From NCBI GenBank assembly GCA_031292455.1, contig JARLHC010000155.1, positions 1 to 64,000 on the forward strand: a DNA stretch of 64,000 nt, written 5' to 3'. Source of the stretch: Ignavibacteriaceae bacterium. Lineage in GTDB: Bacteria > Bacteroidota > Ignavibacteria > Ignavibacteriales > Ignavibacteriaceae. The notes under the pieces are model-generated. The model searched no databases, had not been told where the DNA came from, and saw only the letters and a program-made list of their open reading frames with translations. The position numbers and the translations under genes were made by a program. Positions 1 to 9,633 of this stretch are shown here, piece after piece. Position 1 is the stretch's first letter. Each line of letters starts with the position of its first letter.

Positions 1-878
1 TGTTCTTCCATCCAGGCAGACATATCATTTATAACTTGTTTGATTTGTGGTATCCCATATTTCAGCAAGCAGGATAGCATCTGAGTAACTTTAGAGCCTG
101 CCATAATCATCTTTAAGGCGTCTTCGGCAGTGTAGATTCCGCTAGTTGCAGCAAGATCAGCCATTACCTGGCCATAAAGAATGGCGGTCCATCTTAACGG
201 GAGTCTTAAATCCATAGGAGTACTAAGCAAAACATTCGGTACTACCTCAAGTTTTTCAAGATCGATATCCGGCTGATAGAAGCGATTGAAAAGCACGAGT
301 CCTTTAGCTCCAGCCTGATCAAGTTTTATTGCTAGTTCAGAAACAGAAGTGAAAAAAGGATGAAGCTTAACAGCAACCGGGATTTTAACATTATTAATGA
401 CTGATTTAACTATTTCGATGTAAGAGTTTTCGATGGTATTGCTGCTTTTGGAATGATTAGCCGAAAGGATATAGATATTCAACTCAAGGGCATCGGCACC
501 TGCCTGTTCAATTTTCTTTGCATAATCAATCCAGCCGCCAATCTTTTTTCCATTGAGGCTTGCAATGATGGGAATATTAACTGACTCTTTTGCTTTTCTT
601 ATATGATTGAGATATTCTTCTCCTCCCGTTTTGATATCGTAGGGAATGGGGAAAAAGGATTGAGCCTCCGGAAAGGAATTTGTATTATCAAGAGTGTAAT
701 GATCAAGTTCCAATGCGTCATATTCAATTTCTTCTTCAAAAAGGGAATAAAGAACTACAGCACCGGAGCCCGCATCTTCCATAGCTTTTATGTTATCTAT
801 ATTGGTTGATAACGGACCAGCCGATGGGACTATTGGACTATTAAGTTTAAGCCCCAAATAAGTTGTTGATAGATTCAT
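1..878 (-). CDS. Dihydroorotate dehydrogenase-like protein (3' end outside the window)
   Basis: Translating the minus strand from the ATG at 878 gives an open frame to the window edge, about 292 residues, so the C-terminus is missing. It is a TIM-barrel FMN protein of the class 1 dihydroorotate dehydrogenase type: an N-terminal segment reading YLGLKLNSPIVPSAGPL, a lysine-containing strand VAVKLHPFF, and a GAKGLVLFNRF stretch. It lies 15 nt downstream of PFOR on the same strand, so the two are probably one operon. Family members beside PFOR are usually annotated only as DHOD-like, and pyrimidine synthesis is not proven. An accessory flavin redox role is an inference from context. Confidence 0.85.
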   Translation of the reverse strand, partial: MNLSTTYLGLKLNSPIVPSAGPLSTNIDNIKAMEDAGSGAVVLYSLFEEEIEYDALELDHYTLDNTNSFPEAQSFFPIPYDIKTGGEEYLNHIRKAKESVNIPIIASLNGKKIGGWIDYAKKIEQAGADALELNIYILSANHSKSSNTIENSYIEIVKSVINNVKIPVAVKLHPFFTSVSELAIKLDQAGAKGLVLFNRFYQPDIDLEKLEVVPNVLLSTPMDLRLPLRWTAILYGQVMADLAATSGIYTAEDALKMIMAGSKVTQMLSCLLKYGIPQIKQVINDMSAWMEE

Positions 879-893
879 ATTATTTCCTTTTAA

Positions 894-3800
894 TTATTTT
901 TCAGTTCCAGGTAAAGCTGCCATCTGCTCATAGGCCTTCCATTTAGTTTCAGTATCACTCTGAGCTTCCAGCAGAAGTTTTGCTGCTATGTCAGGGTGAG
1001 ATTTAGCAAGCATTTTATACCTGGTTTCAAGATAAGCATAATCCTTAAAGGGTATTTTTAATCCTTTGGATTCAAGTTTGAATGGGTTTTTACCTTCTTT
1101 TGCCAGATCGGGATTATATCTGAATAATGGCCAGTGGCCGGAATCAACTGCTGCTTTTTGATTCTTCATACCAGTGCTCATATCGATGCCATGAGCGATA
1201 CAATGGCTGTATGCAATTATCAGGGATGGGCCGTTATAAGCTTCAGCTTCAATAAATGCCTTTAAGGTCTGAAGGTCATTAGCACCCATTGCAACTTTAG
1301 CTACGTAAATATTTCCGTAGGTCATAGCAATTAAGCCAAGGTCTTTCTTAGGCATAGTTTTACCAGCAGCAGCGAACTTAGCTACAGCACCTCTTGGTGT
1401 TGATTTGGAGGCCTGGCCTCCTGTATTAGAATAAACCTCAGTATCAAGGACAAGAACGTTAACATTTTTGCCGGAAGCAAGCACATGGTCCAAACCGCCG
1501 TAGCCGATATCATAAGCCCAGCCGTCGCCGCCCATAATCCAGACAGATTTCTTAACCAAGTAATCTGCAAGGCTCATGAGGTGTATCAGATCGGAGGACT
1601 TATCAGTGGCAAGAGGGTTATTCATAAAGAGGCGTAATTTATCTTTAAGGATTTTAATTCTTTCTCTTTGTTCATAAATGCCTACTTCATCTTTCTGGTC
1701 GGCATTTAATATTTCATTTACTAAAACTTCTCCAATCTCATTGGCAAATTTCTTTAAAAGATTCTGAGCCTGGAGGTTATGTGCATCAATAGATAATCTG
1801 AATCCAAACCCAAACTCTGCATTATCTTCGAATAGAGAATTAGACCAAGCGGGGCCTCTACCATCTTTATTTTTTGTCCATGGTGTAGTAGGGAGGTTAC
1901 CTCCATAGATAGAAGAGCATCCTGTGGCGTTAGCAATAATTGCTCTATCGCCGAAAAGCTGACTTACAAGTTTAACATAAGGAGTTTCACCGCATCCTGA
2001 GCAAGCGCCAGAGAACTCAAAGAGAGGAGTAAGGAATTGTGAATCTTTAATAGCCGAAATATTCAGTTTTGTCCTGTCATAGTCAGGCAGATTTAAGAAA
2101 TAATCCCAGTTAGCTCTTTCGGCTTCTCTTATAGGAAGCTGAGGATTCATATTGATAGCTTTGAACTTAGTTTCTTTTTTATTCTTAACGGGGCAAACAT
2201 CGACGCAGAGTCCGCATCCGGTACAGTCTTCAACAGCAACCTGCAAAGCATAGGCCATTCCTTCGCCTAAATCTTTTCCTTTGAACTTGGTTGATTTAAA
2301 GGTAGCAGGTGCAGTGCTAAGTAATTTTTCATCGAATACTTTTGCGCGGATAGAGGCATGCGGGCAGACGATAACGCACTTATTGCACTGTATGCATATT
2401 TCATCATCCCACACAGGAACGTCAAGGGCTATATTTCTTTTTTCCCACATTGCAGTTCCTGTAGGGTAGGTGCCGTCAACAGGCATTTTACTAACAGGGA
2501 TTGAATCTCCATGACCTGCGATGATCTGAGCAGTAACATCATGAACGAATTTGGGGGCTTTAGCAGACACAGTATCTGCAAGCTTTATTTTACTTGTTAC
2601 TTTAGCCGGAATAGTAATCTCAAATAAATTTTCAAGTGTTTTATCTACAGCATCGAAATTCATCTGGACAATCTTTTCGCCTTTGGAGCCATAAGTTTTT
2701 TTGATTGAATTTTTAATCATTGCAATAGCTTCATCTCTGGGGAAGATCTTAGAGATTGCGAAGAAGCATGTCTGCATTATAGTGTTAATCCTTACACCCA
2801 TACCGGTTTCCTCGCCAACCTTATAGGCATCAATGATGAAAAACTTCATTTTCTTATCGATAAGATCTTTCTGAGCTTTTTCCGGTAAATGGTCCCATAC
2901 TTTTTCTTTTGGAACGAGGGTATTAAGCAGGAAAGTAGCGCCTTGAGCAGCGTCATCGAGTAAATCCATCTTATCGAGGAATTCCTGTTGATGGCATGCA
3001 ATGAAGTTAGCTTTATTGATTAGATAAGTAGATTTAATTTCTTTAGGACCGAATCTAAGATGGGATACTGTAGTAGAGCCCGATTTCTTTGAATCGTATA
3101 CGAAATAACCCTGAGCGAAATATTTAGTACCTTCGCCGATAATCTTAATTGAGTTTTTATTAGCACCGACAGTACCGTCAGCTCCTAGTCCATAGAATTT
3201 GCCTCTGAATATTTCATCCGGTTCTACAGAAAAGGCAGAATCATAATCAAGGCTGGTATTAGTGACATCGTCAACGATACCGATAGTAAAGTGATTTTTA
3301 GGTTTGGTTTTCTTCATTTCATCGTAAACCCCTTTAACCATTGCGGGGGTAAATTCTTTTGAAGAAAGGCCGTATCTGCCACCAGTAATCTTGGGATAAG
3401 CAAATTTCAGTTCGCCATTTATATGTTTTTCCGATATTGCATTTACAATATCCAGATATAAAGGTTCGCCTGAAGCCCCCGGTTCTTTTGTTCTGTCGAG
3501 TACTGTGATTACTTTAGTTGATGCAGGGAGAGCATTAATGAAGTGGTCTATAGAGAATGGGCGGTAGAGGTGTACTTTTAGAATGCCGACTTTTTCTCCT
3601 TTAGAGGTTAGGTACTCGACTGTTTCTTCAACTGCTTCGGCGCCAGATCCCATCATTACAATAACTCTTTCTGCATCGGTAGCGCCATAATAATCGAATA
3701 AATGATACTGGCGTCCGGTCAGTTTTGCAAATTTATCCATCTCCTGCTGAACGATTCCCGGGCAGTCTAAATAATATTGATTTACTGTTTCTCTTCCCTG

Positions 3801-4478
3801 GAAATAGACATCAGGATTTTGAGCAGTTCCTCTCATTACAGGGTCTTCAGGGGATAATGCCCTGTTTCTGTGTGCAAGGACCATATCATCTGTAATCATT
3901 GACTTGATATCACTATCCAAGAGTTGTTCAATTTTCATTACTTCATGGGAAGTCCTGAACCCGTCGAAGAAATGAAGGAAGGGTATTCTTGATTTTAGAG
4001 TAGCTGCTTGAGCGATGAGTGCGAAATCCATAACTTCTTGTACAGAGTTAGATGATAATAATGCAAAGCCCGTAGAGCGTGTAGACATTACATCGCTATG
4101 ATCGCCAAAAATCGATAATGCCTGGGCAGCTATTGATCTTGCTGACACATGGAATACTGTTGATGTTAATTCTCCGGCAATTTTAAACATATTGGGAATC
4201 ATTAATAACAAGCCCTGTGACGCCGTAAATGTTGTGGTTAATGATCCGGTCTGTAATGCACCATGAACACTTCCCGATGCGCCGCCTTCGCTCTGAAGTT
4301 CACTAACGCTAGGGGTTTCATTCCAGATATTCTTTTTATTTTCTGCAGCCCAGGCATCACACCATTCTCCCATATTGGATGAGGGGGTAATAGGATAAAT
4401 AGCAATTACTTCATTTGTCCTGAATGCCACATAAGCTGCTGCTTCGTTACCGTCGATCGTTACTTTCTTTCTGTCCAT
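894..4478 (-). CDS. nifJ: Pyruvate:ferredoxin (flavodoxin) oxidoreductase
   Basis: A single-chain 1194-residue PFOR, the usual length of the homodimeric enzyme. It interconverts pyruvate plus CoA with acetyl-CoA, CO2 and reduced ferredoxin in the cytoplasm. The N-terminal domain has the substrate/TPP motif YPITPSS. A 2[4Fe-4S] insert at about residues 680-760 has CIQCNKCVIVCP and CTGCGLCVDVCP. The C-terminal TPP domain has CSGCGETPY, the metal-binding GGDGWAYDIGYGG and TEVYSNTGGQ. The ATG start is preceded by no strong Shine-Dalgarno sequence. It is followed by the DHOD-like gene. Several small ferredoxins elsewhere in the window are possible electron partners, but that is inference. Confidence 0.97.
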   Translation of the reverse strand: MDRKKVTIDGNEAAAYVAFRTNEVIAIYPITPSSNMGEWCDAWAAENKKNIWNETPSVSELQSEGGASGSVHGALQTGSLTTTFTASQGLLLMIPNMFKIAGELTSTVFHVSARSIAAQALSIFGDHSDVMSTRSTGFALLSSNSVQEVMDFALIAQAATLKSRIPFLHFFDGFRTSHEVMKIEQLLDSDIKSMITDDMVLAHRNRALSPEDPVMRGTAQNPDVYFQGRETVNQYYLDCPGIVQQEMDKFAKLTGRQYHLFDYYGATDAERVIVMMGSGAEAVEETVEYLTSKGEKVGILKVHLYRPFSIDHFINALPASTKVITVLDRTKEPGASGEPLYLDIVNAISEKHINGELKFAYPKITGGRYGLSSKEFTPAMVKGVYDEMKKTKPKNHFTIGIVDDVTNTSLDYDSAFSVEPDEIFRGKFYGLGADGTVGANKNSIKIIGEGTKYFAQGYFVYDSKKSGSTTVSHLRFGPKEIKSTYLINKANFIACHQQEFLDKMDLLDDAAQGATFLLNTLVPKEKVWDHLPEKAQKDLIDKKMKFFIIDAYKVGEETGMGVRINTIMQTCFFAISKIFPRDEAIAMIKNSIKKTYGSKGEKIVQMNFDAVDKTLENLFEITIPAKVTSKIKLADTVSAKAPKFVHDVTAQIIAGHGDSIPVSKMPVDGTYPTGTAMWEKRNIALDVPVWDDEICIQCNKCVIVCPHASIRAKVFDEKLLSTAPATFKSTKFKGKDLGEGMAYALQVAVEDCTGCGLCVDVCPVKNKKETKFKAINMNPQLPIREAERANWDYFLNLPDYDRTKLNISAIKDSQFLTPLFEFSGACSGCGETPYVKLVSQLFGDRAIIANATGCSSIYGGNLPTTPWTKNKDGRGPAWSNSLFEDNAEFGFGFRLSIDAHNLQAQNLLKKFANEIGEVLVNEILNADQKDEVGIYEQRERIKILKDKLRLFMNNPLATDKSSDLIHLMSLADYLVKKSVWIMGGDGWAYDIGYGGLDHVLASGKNVNVLVLDTEVYSNTGGQASKSTPRGAVAKFAAAGKTMPKKDLGLIAMTYGNIYVAKVAMGANDLQTLKAFIEAEAYNGPSLIIAYSHCIAHGIDMSTGMKNQKAAVDSGHWPLFRYNPDLAKEGKNPFKLESKGLKIPFKDYAYLETRYKMLAKSHPDIAAKLLLEAQSDTETKWKAYEQMAALPGTEK

Positions 4479-4723
4479 TATTCTACCATTATTATATGAA
4501 ATTATAAATCAATTTAGATTCCATATTTAGCCAAATATTATACCACGATAACAGGGGACAAAAGCCTCTTTTTGAGCGAGTTTATTAGAATTTATTATCA
4601 TTTATGGAAATTTGTAAAGAGAACCTTTTCTGATTTCTTAATTATAAGAATCCGGATTATTTTATTTATTCCCATTTTTCTGGATGGTTTATTTTCATAA
4701 TTTAGGGCATACAAGAAAGAATA

Positions 4724-6574
4724 ATGCGAATACCTGAAAATAAAATAGAAGAGATCAGATCTGCGGTTAATATTGTGGATATTATAGCTGAATTTGTGAA
4801 TCTGAGAAAAAGGGGCCAGAATTTCCTAGGATTATGCCCATTTCACAATGAAAAGACCCCTTCATTTACAGTAAGTGAAGAAAAGCAAATATTTCACTGT
4901 TTTGGCTGCCATGCCGGTGGAAATGTCTTCAAATTCCTAATGGATTATGAAAAGATATCATTTGTTGAAGCAGTTAAGAGTGTTGCCGAAAGGTTAGGTA
5001 TCCAGATTGAATATGAAAATCAGGCAGGCACTGAGAAGCAGAGTGAACAGGAAATGCTCTATGATGTGAATGAAATAGCCATGAAATATTTTTCTGATAT
5101 TCTTCTTACAAAAGAAGAAGGAGAAACAGGCAGGAAATATTTCCAACAGAGAAAGATTAAAAATCAAACTATAAGGGAGTTTAACCTTGGTTATGCTCCC
5201 TATAAAAGAGATGCTTTTGTTGAATATGCAAAGAACCGTATTGATCTTGAAAAGGCCATGCAACTTGGTTTAATTGGAAGAGGAAAGGAAGGAAATTTAT
5301 TTGATAAATTTTCAGGCAGAATTATTTTCCCGATAGATTCCCCGAATGGAAGAGTAGTAGGTTTCGGTGGTAGAATTCTTGAGAAAAATGAATATGCTGC
5401 CAAGTACCTCAATTCACCCGAATCAATTATTTATACAAAAGGAAAATTACTTTATGGACTTTCTCATGCCAAAGATGAAATCAGAAGATTAAATAAAGTA
5501 ATTATGGTTGAGGGATATATGGATCTTATTTCCCTTTACCAGAACGGGATTAAAAACGTAGTTGCTGTTTCGGGTACTGCTTTAACTGAAGATCAGGTAG
5601 TACTCCTTTCCCGTTATAGCAAGAATGTAGTTCTGTTATTTGATGCCGACATAGCTGGTGTAAAAGCATCCATGAGAAGTATTGAGATTTTATTAAAGAA
5701 AGATTTTGAGATAAGAATTGTTTCTCTGCCAAAAGGTGAAGACCCTGATTCTTATGTCAACCAGTTCGGGAAAGAAAAGTTTGATGAATTAGTTAAACAG
5801 GCAGTAAGTTTTCATGAATATCAAACTGCTTTATATGAAGCAGAAGGTTATTTTACTGATAGCGCCAGGTCTGCCGAGGCGATAAGGAATTTAGTTAAAT
5901 CTTTATCCTTAATTTCTGATGAACTTAAAAGAAATTTTTATATAAAATCCATTTCAAAGAGATTCGGGATCAGGGAAAATCTGCTGGAATCAGAGCTTGA
6001 TAAGCTACTTGTTAAGGATGTTAAGCAAGAGACTCCGGCAAAAGACAGTTTCCGGTCTAATAAAGTATTTCCCAATAAAGAAATAAAAATTACGCAGGAA
6101 ATTCAATTCCTTGAAAGAGATATCATTTTACTTTTCCTGACCGGGAGTCCTGACATAATAAAATTTGTATTCAGCCATATAAATCCCGAAGAGTTTTTAA
6201 TTGAATTAAACAGGAAAATTGCCGAATTGATTTACGAAGAATTTAATAAAAAAGGTTCATTTGAAGTAGCTGCAGTTATTGATACAATTGAAGATGAAGA
6301 AGTTAAAGATTATTTACAACTGCTTTCTATAGATCAGTATTCATTAAGCAGCAGTTGGGAAAAATTATATCCTAAACAGGATAATTCTTCGGTTTTATCC
6401 AAAGTATGTATGGATACTATGAAGAAATTCAAATCCTTGCAGATGGACAACCAGATAAAAGATATTTTATCGCAGGTACAAAATGTATCTTCCGAAGAGG
6501 AAGGGCGCGAATTACTTCATATCCTGGATCAGTATCAAGCAGATAAAAAAAGACTAAACGAGGAGTTTAATTAA
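4724..6574 (+). CDS. dnaG: DNA primase DnaG
   Basis: Synthesises RNA primers for replication. At 616 residues it is of normal size. The N-terminal CHC2 zinc ribbon has C38, H41, C59 and C62 (CPFHNEKTPSF, HCFGC). It is followed by the primase core, with the TOPRIM acidic motifs visible as VIMVEGYMD and LLFDADIAG, and a divergent C-terminal helicase-interaction region rich in acidic residues. It begins a plus-strand run that continues with a ferredoxin 31 nt downstream. Start chosen at the ATG giving the canonical RIPENKIEEIR opening. Upstream ribosome-binding sequence is weak (AAGAAAG). Confidence 0.96.
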   Translation: MRIPENKIEEIRSAVNIVDIIAEFVNLRKRGQNFLGLCPFHNEKTPSFTVSEEKQIFHCFGCHAGGNVFKFLMDYEKISFVEAVKSVAERLGIQIEYENQAGTEKQSEQEMLYDVNEIAMKYFSDILLTKEEGETGRKYFQQRKIKNQTIREFNLGYAPYKRDAFVEYAKNRIDLEKAMQLGLIGRGKEGNLFDKFSGRIIFPIDSPNGRVVGFGGRILEKNEYAAKYLNSPESIIYTKGKLLYGLSHAKDEIRRLNKVIMVEGYMDLISLYQNGIKNVVAVSGTALTEDQVVLLSRYSKNVVLLFDADIAGVKASMRSIEILLKKDFEIRIVSLPKGEDPDSYVNQFGKEKFDELVKQAVSFHEYQTALYEAEGYFTDSARSAEAIRNLVKSLSLISDELKRNFYIKSISKRFGIRENLLESELDKLLVKDVKQETPAKDSFRSNKVFPNKEIKITQEIQFLERDIILLFLTGSPDIIKFVFSHINPEEFLIELNRKIAELIYEEFNKKGSFEVAAVIDTIEDEEVKDYLQLLSIDQYSLSSSWEKLYPKQDNSSVLSKVCMDTMKKFKSLQMDNQIKDILSQVQNVSSEEEGRELLHILDQYQADKKRLNEEFN

Positions 6575-6605
6575 GCTCTTTTAACCCAATTGATTTCTAT
6601 AAGTT

Positions 6606-6824
6606 ATGTACCGACAAGCTAAAACAGGAAAACTTTTAATAGAAATATTGCCCGGTAAATGTGATTTCTGCGGATGTTGTGTGGGAGTATGCCCTGAAGA
6701 TGCAATCGAACTAAAGGAAGCAGAAATTTCTATAATAGATTCTCTTTGTACTAACTGTTCAAAATGTGTATGGAGCTGTCCTATCGAAGTGATAAAGTTT
6801 AATAAAGAAGGCGTGTTAGCATAG
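6606..6824 (+). CDS. 2[4Fe-4S] ferredoxin, probable partner of the flavoprotein downstream
   Basis: A 72-residue bacterial-type ferredoxin with two complete motifs: C19-x2-C22-x2-C25-x3-C29-P and C48-x2-C51-x2-C54-x3-C58-P. Both clusters should therefore be [4Fe-4S]. It has no signal peptide and is expected to be cytoplasmic. Only 22 nt separate it from the geranylgeranyl-reductase-family gene on the same strand. Some archaeal geranylgeranyl reductases take electrons from a ferredoxin encoded nearby, so a donor role is a reasonable inference. Confidence 0.92.
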   Translation: MYRQAKTGKLLIEILPGKCDFCGCCVGVCPEDAIELKEAEISIIDSLCTNCSKCVWSCPIEVIKFNKEGVLA

Positions 6825-6846
6825 TGATTTATAAAATTGTTTTAAT

Positions 6847-8010
6847 ATGACAGATATTTTCGATATAATAGTTGTCGGAGCAGGACCTGCCGGATCAATG
6901 GCTGCCAGATTTGCTGCAGAGCAAGGTGTTTCTGTCCTGATGCTTGAAAAGGACAGGGATGTTGGTTATCCTGTCAGATGCGGAGAAGCTATAAGTAAAA
7001 AAGGAGTTGAGGAGTTTATCCCTTTGGATGAAAAATGGATCTCTTCAAAAATCAGTAAATTCTCATTGAATTCTCCTGATGGAACTGAAGTAGTGATTGA
7101 GTTTAATGATTCAGGATTTATCCTGGAAAGAAGGATATTCGATTATGAATTAGCGAAAACTGCTGCTAATGCCGGAGCTCTTATTCTTACCCGTGCTTAT
7201 GTAAACGGACTTCTTTTTGATGACAATAGAGTTTCCGGTGTAAAATATGAATTCCGTGGAGAACAGAAAGAGGCAAGAGCTAAAATAGTAATAGGTGCAG
7301 ATGGTGTTGAATCAAGAATCGGCCGTTGGGCAGGGATAGAAACTTTTACTGATTTTCGTGATATGGAATGCTGTGTACAGGTTACTGCTTCAAATATTAA
7401 AATAGATCCCGGCACACTATATTTTTATTTCGGAAAAAATGTTGCTCCCGGCGGTTATTTCTGGGTTTTCCCCAAAGCGGGTTGTTCTGCAAATATTGGT
7501 TTGGGTATAAGTGGTTATGAAGGGAAAAAAAAATCAGCACTTTCCTATTTGAATGATTTTATGGAAAAGAATTATCCTGAAGTTCCTGTATTAACCTCTA
7601 TAGCCGGTGGCGTTCCAAGCATCCCTACATTAAAAAAAATATCCGCCCCGGGGATTCTATTGGCCGGTGATGCTGGTCGTCAGGTCAATCCTTTAAGCGG
7701 TGGTGGTATCGCAAGTGGTATGATCGGTGGCAGTATTGCCGGTAGAATTGCCGGCGAATCTATTAAGTTGAATAAACCTGATCATATTTTGACATATGAT
7801 AATGAATGGTATGAAAGGATTGGAAAACGGCATGAGATTTATAATAGGTTAAAAAATGGTGTTTATAACTTTGACGATGAAAGATTTAATAAAATCGCTA
7901 AATCTTTTTCAAATGTGTCAGCAGATAAACGTTCATTAGGAAAATTATTTGCTATTGCACTTGTTAACCATCCCTTGTTATTGATCGATATTATGAAAGT
8001 TTTTATCTAA
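6847..8010 (+). CDS. Geranylgeranyl reductase family FAD-dependent oxidoreductase
   Basis: A 387-residue flavoprotein of the p-hydroxybenzoate-hydroxylase fold. Visible motifs are the N-terminal dinucleotide fold GAGPAGSMAA, the CGEAIS segment, the FAD-contact GDAGRQVNPLSGGG, and YFWVFP followed by eight residues and GLG. That last one matches the YxWxFPx7-8GxG motif of isoprenoid-saturating reductases and is the strongest evidence. Likely substrates are polyprenyl chains such as menaquinone side chains or prenyl diphosphates. The specific substrate cannot be read from sequence. Coupled with the ferredoxin upstream. Confidence 0.88.
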   Translation: MTDIFDIIVVGAGPAGSMAARFAAEQGVSVLMLEKDRDVGYPVRCGEAISKKGVEEFIPLDEKWISSKISKFSLNSPDGTEVVIEFNDSGFILERRIFDYELAKTAANAGALILTRAYVNGLLFDDNRVSGVKYEFRGEQKEARAKIVIGADGVESRIGRWAGIETFTDFRDMECCVQVTASNIKIDPGTLYFYFGKNVAPGGYFWVFPKAGCSANIGLGISGYEGKKKSALSYLNDFMEKNYPEVPVLTSIAGGVPSIPTLKKISAPGILLAGDAGRQVNPLSGGGIASGMIGGSIAGRIAGESIKLNKPDHILTYDNEWYERIGKRHEIYNRLKNGVYNFDDERFNKIAKSFSNVSADKRSLGKLFAIALVNHPLLLIDIMKVFI

Positions 8011-8072
8011 ATCTGTTTCTTTTTTATTATGTTATATATATATATTAAATTAAATCATTTCTAATCTTAGGT

Positions 8073-9581
8073 ATGATAAAAGATACAAATAAAGGCGCAT
8101 TAAATAATTTGGAAGCGGATTTTTTGTCGTCTTTTATTAAAAAAACTGATTCCCTCTCTATCTGGAAAGCCTCAGTTAAGGATATAAATATAAAAGAGTT
8201 TTCTGAAAATATTCTGAAAATAACAGGCTATTCTTCAAAAGATATTTTAAATATCTCTGACGGGTTTTATGCTCTTATCCATCCCGATGATCTCTTAAAA
8301 ATAAAAAAATCATATAAAAGGTTTATAAACAATCCGGGAGAAGAGGAATTATCTGTTATTTACAGGATAATTAATAAGGATCAGAATATTGTTTGGATCA
8401 AAGAAGAGATAAGAGGACAAAAAGATATAACCGGGAAAATAGAATCATATATAGGGGTGATACAGAATATCAGTGAGTTTAAAAAAGCTGAATCAACATT
8501 GCTGACGGATAATGAAAAACTGCTTCAGCTTAATAAATCCAAGGATAAGTTCCTTTCCATTCTTTCTCATGACCTTCGTGCTCCTTTTACAAGCATTCTC
8601 GGCTTCACAGAAATCCTGATGAATGAACCTGACCTTACAATAAATGAAAAAAATGAATATCTGAATTATATTCATGAATCTGCTCAGAACCAGCTTCAAT
8701 TAATTAATTACCTGCTTGACTGGACAAGACTGCAGACAGGGCGCATGAAAATTGAACCCGAACGAATACATGCCCAGACTTTAGTATTTAATTGCATTGC
8801 CTCTCTTACAGGTAATGCAATCAGAAAAAATATTGATATTAAAGCGAGTCTGCCGGATAATTTATTTATACAGGCCGATGAAAGGTTAATTACCCAGGTT
8901 GTTACGAATTTGTTAAGTAATGCGATTAAATATTCACGTGAGAATAAACATATCGAAATAAGCGCTGAAATTTTTAATGATGAAAAAGTTGAATTCATAG
9001 TTAAAGACCAGGGAATTGGGATTCTTGATATTTATAAAGAAAAGTTGTTTAGAGTCGATAAAAAGTTTTCAACCGAGGGCACTAAGGGAGAAAAAGGAAC
9101 AGGACTTGGCCTCAGCCTAGTAAAAGAAATAGTTGAGAAACATAATGGTGACATCTGGTTTTATACAGAAGTAGATGCAGGAAGTGAATTTCATTTTACT
9201 CTTCCTTCATCACAGAATTCTATTCTTCTTGTTGAGGATAATCCGGAAGATAAATTATTTTTAGAGAAAATAATTTCAGAGAATTTCCCGGAATTTAAAT
9301 TGATTGTTACTGATAATGGATATGAAGCTATAACCATTATGACTAGTAAAATCCCTTCCTTAATAGTTACTAAACACGACATTCCTTTCATGGATGGGAT
9401 ACAATTACTGAAATCAATAAGAAAAGGGGAGAAAGGATATAAGGTTCCTGTTATAGCTATAATCCCAGATGTCCCTGAAGAAACAATAAAATTATATCAT
9501 GAATATGGTATAAATGCTCTTCTGCAAAAACCTATCGACATAAAAAAGTTTAAGGAAAATTTATATTCTGCCTTAAATTAG
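8073..9581 (+). CDS. PAS-domain hybrid histidine kinase with degenerate C-terminal receiver
   Basis: The order is a PAS fold with PAC tail (about residues 35-138), HisKA with phospho-acceptor H166 in LSHDLRAPF, and HATPase_c with N-box NLLSNAIKYS, VKDQGIGI and GTGLGLSL. A receiver-like domain from about residue 382 opens with LLVEDNPED. There are no membrane segments, so it is a soluble sensor. In the receiver, the position four residues before the PxMDG proline, where the phosphorylated Asp normally sits, is K434 (sequence TKHDIPFMDG). The conserved lysine near the end is present in LLQKPID. It is a stand-alone gene with no separate response regulator next to it. Confidence 0.9.
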   Translation: MIKDTNKGALNNLEADFLSSFIKKTDSLSIWKASVKDINIKEFSENILKITGYSSKDILNISDGFYALIHPDDLLKIKKSYKRFINNPGEEELSVIYRIINKDQNIVWIKEEIRGQKDITGKIESYIGVIQNISEFKKAESTLLTDNEKLLQLNKSKDKFLSILSHDLRAPFTSILGFTEILMNEPDLTINEKNEYLNYIHESAQNQLQLINYLLDWTRLQTGRMKIEPERIHAQTLVFNCIASLTGNAIRKNIDIKASLPDNLFIQADERLITQVVTNLLSNAIKYSRENKHIEISAEIFNDEKVEFIVKDQGIGILDIYKEKLFRVDKKFSTEGTKGEKGTGLGLSLVKEIVEKHNGDIWFYTEVDAGSEFHFTLPSSQNSILLVEDNPEDKLFLEKIISENFPEFKLIVTDNGYEAITIMTSKIPSLIVTKHDIPFMDGIQLLKSIRKGEKGYKVPVIAIIPDVPEETIKLYHEYGINALLQKPIDIKKFKENLYSALN

Positions 9582-9633
9582 GTTTGATCTTTTATTTTAT
9601 ATTTAATATTAAGATTATTTTTAGGAGTTGATA

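Noticed and set aside
603-809. Plus-strand 68-aa ORF
   Set aside because: Antisense to the DHOD-like gene, which has clear family motifs; no ribosome-binding site.
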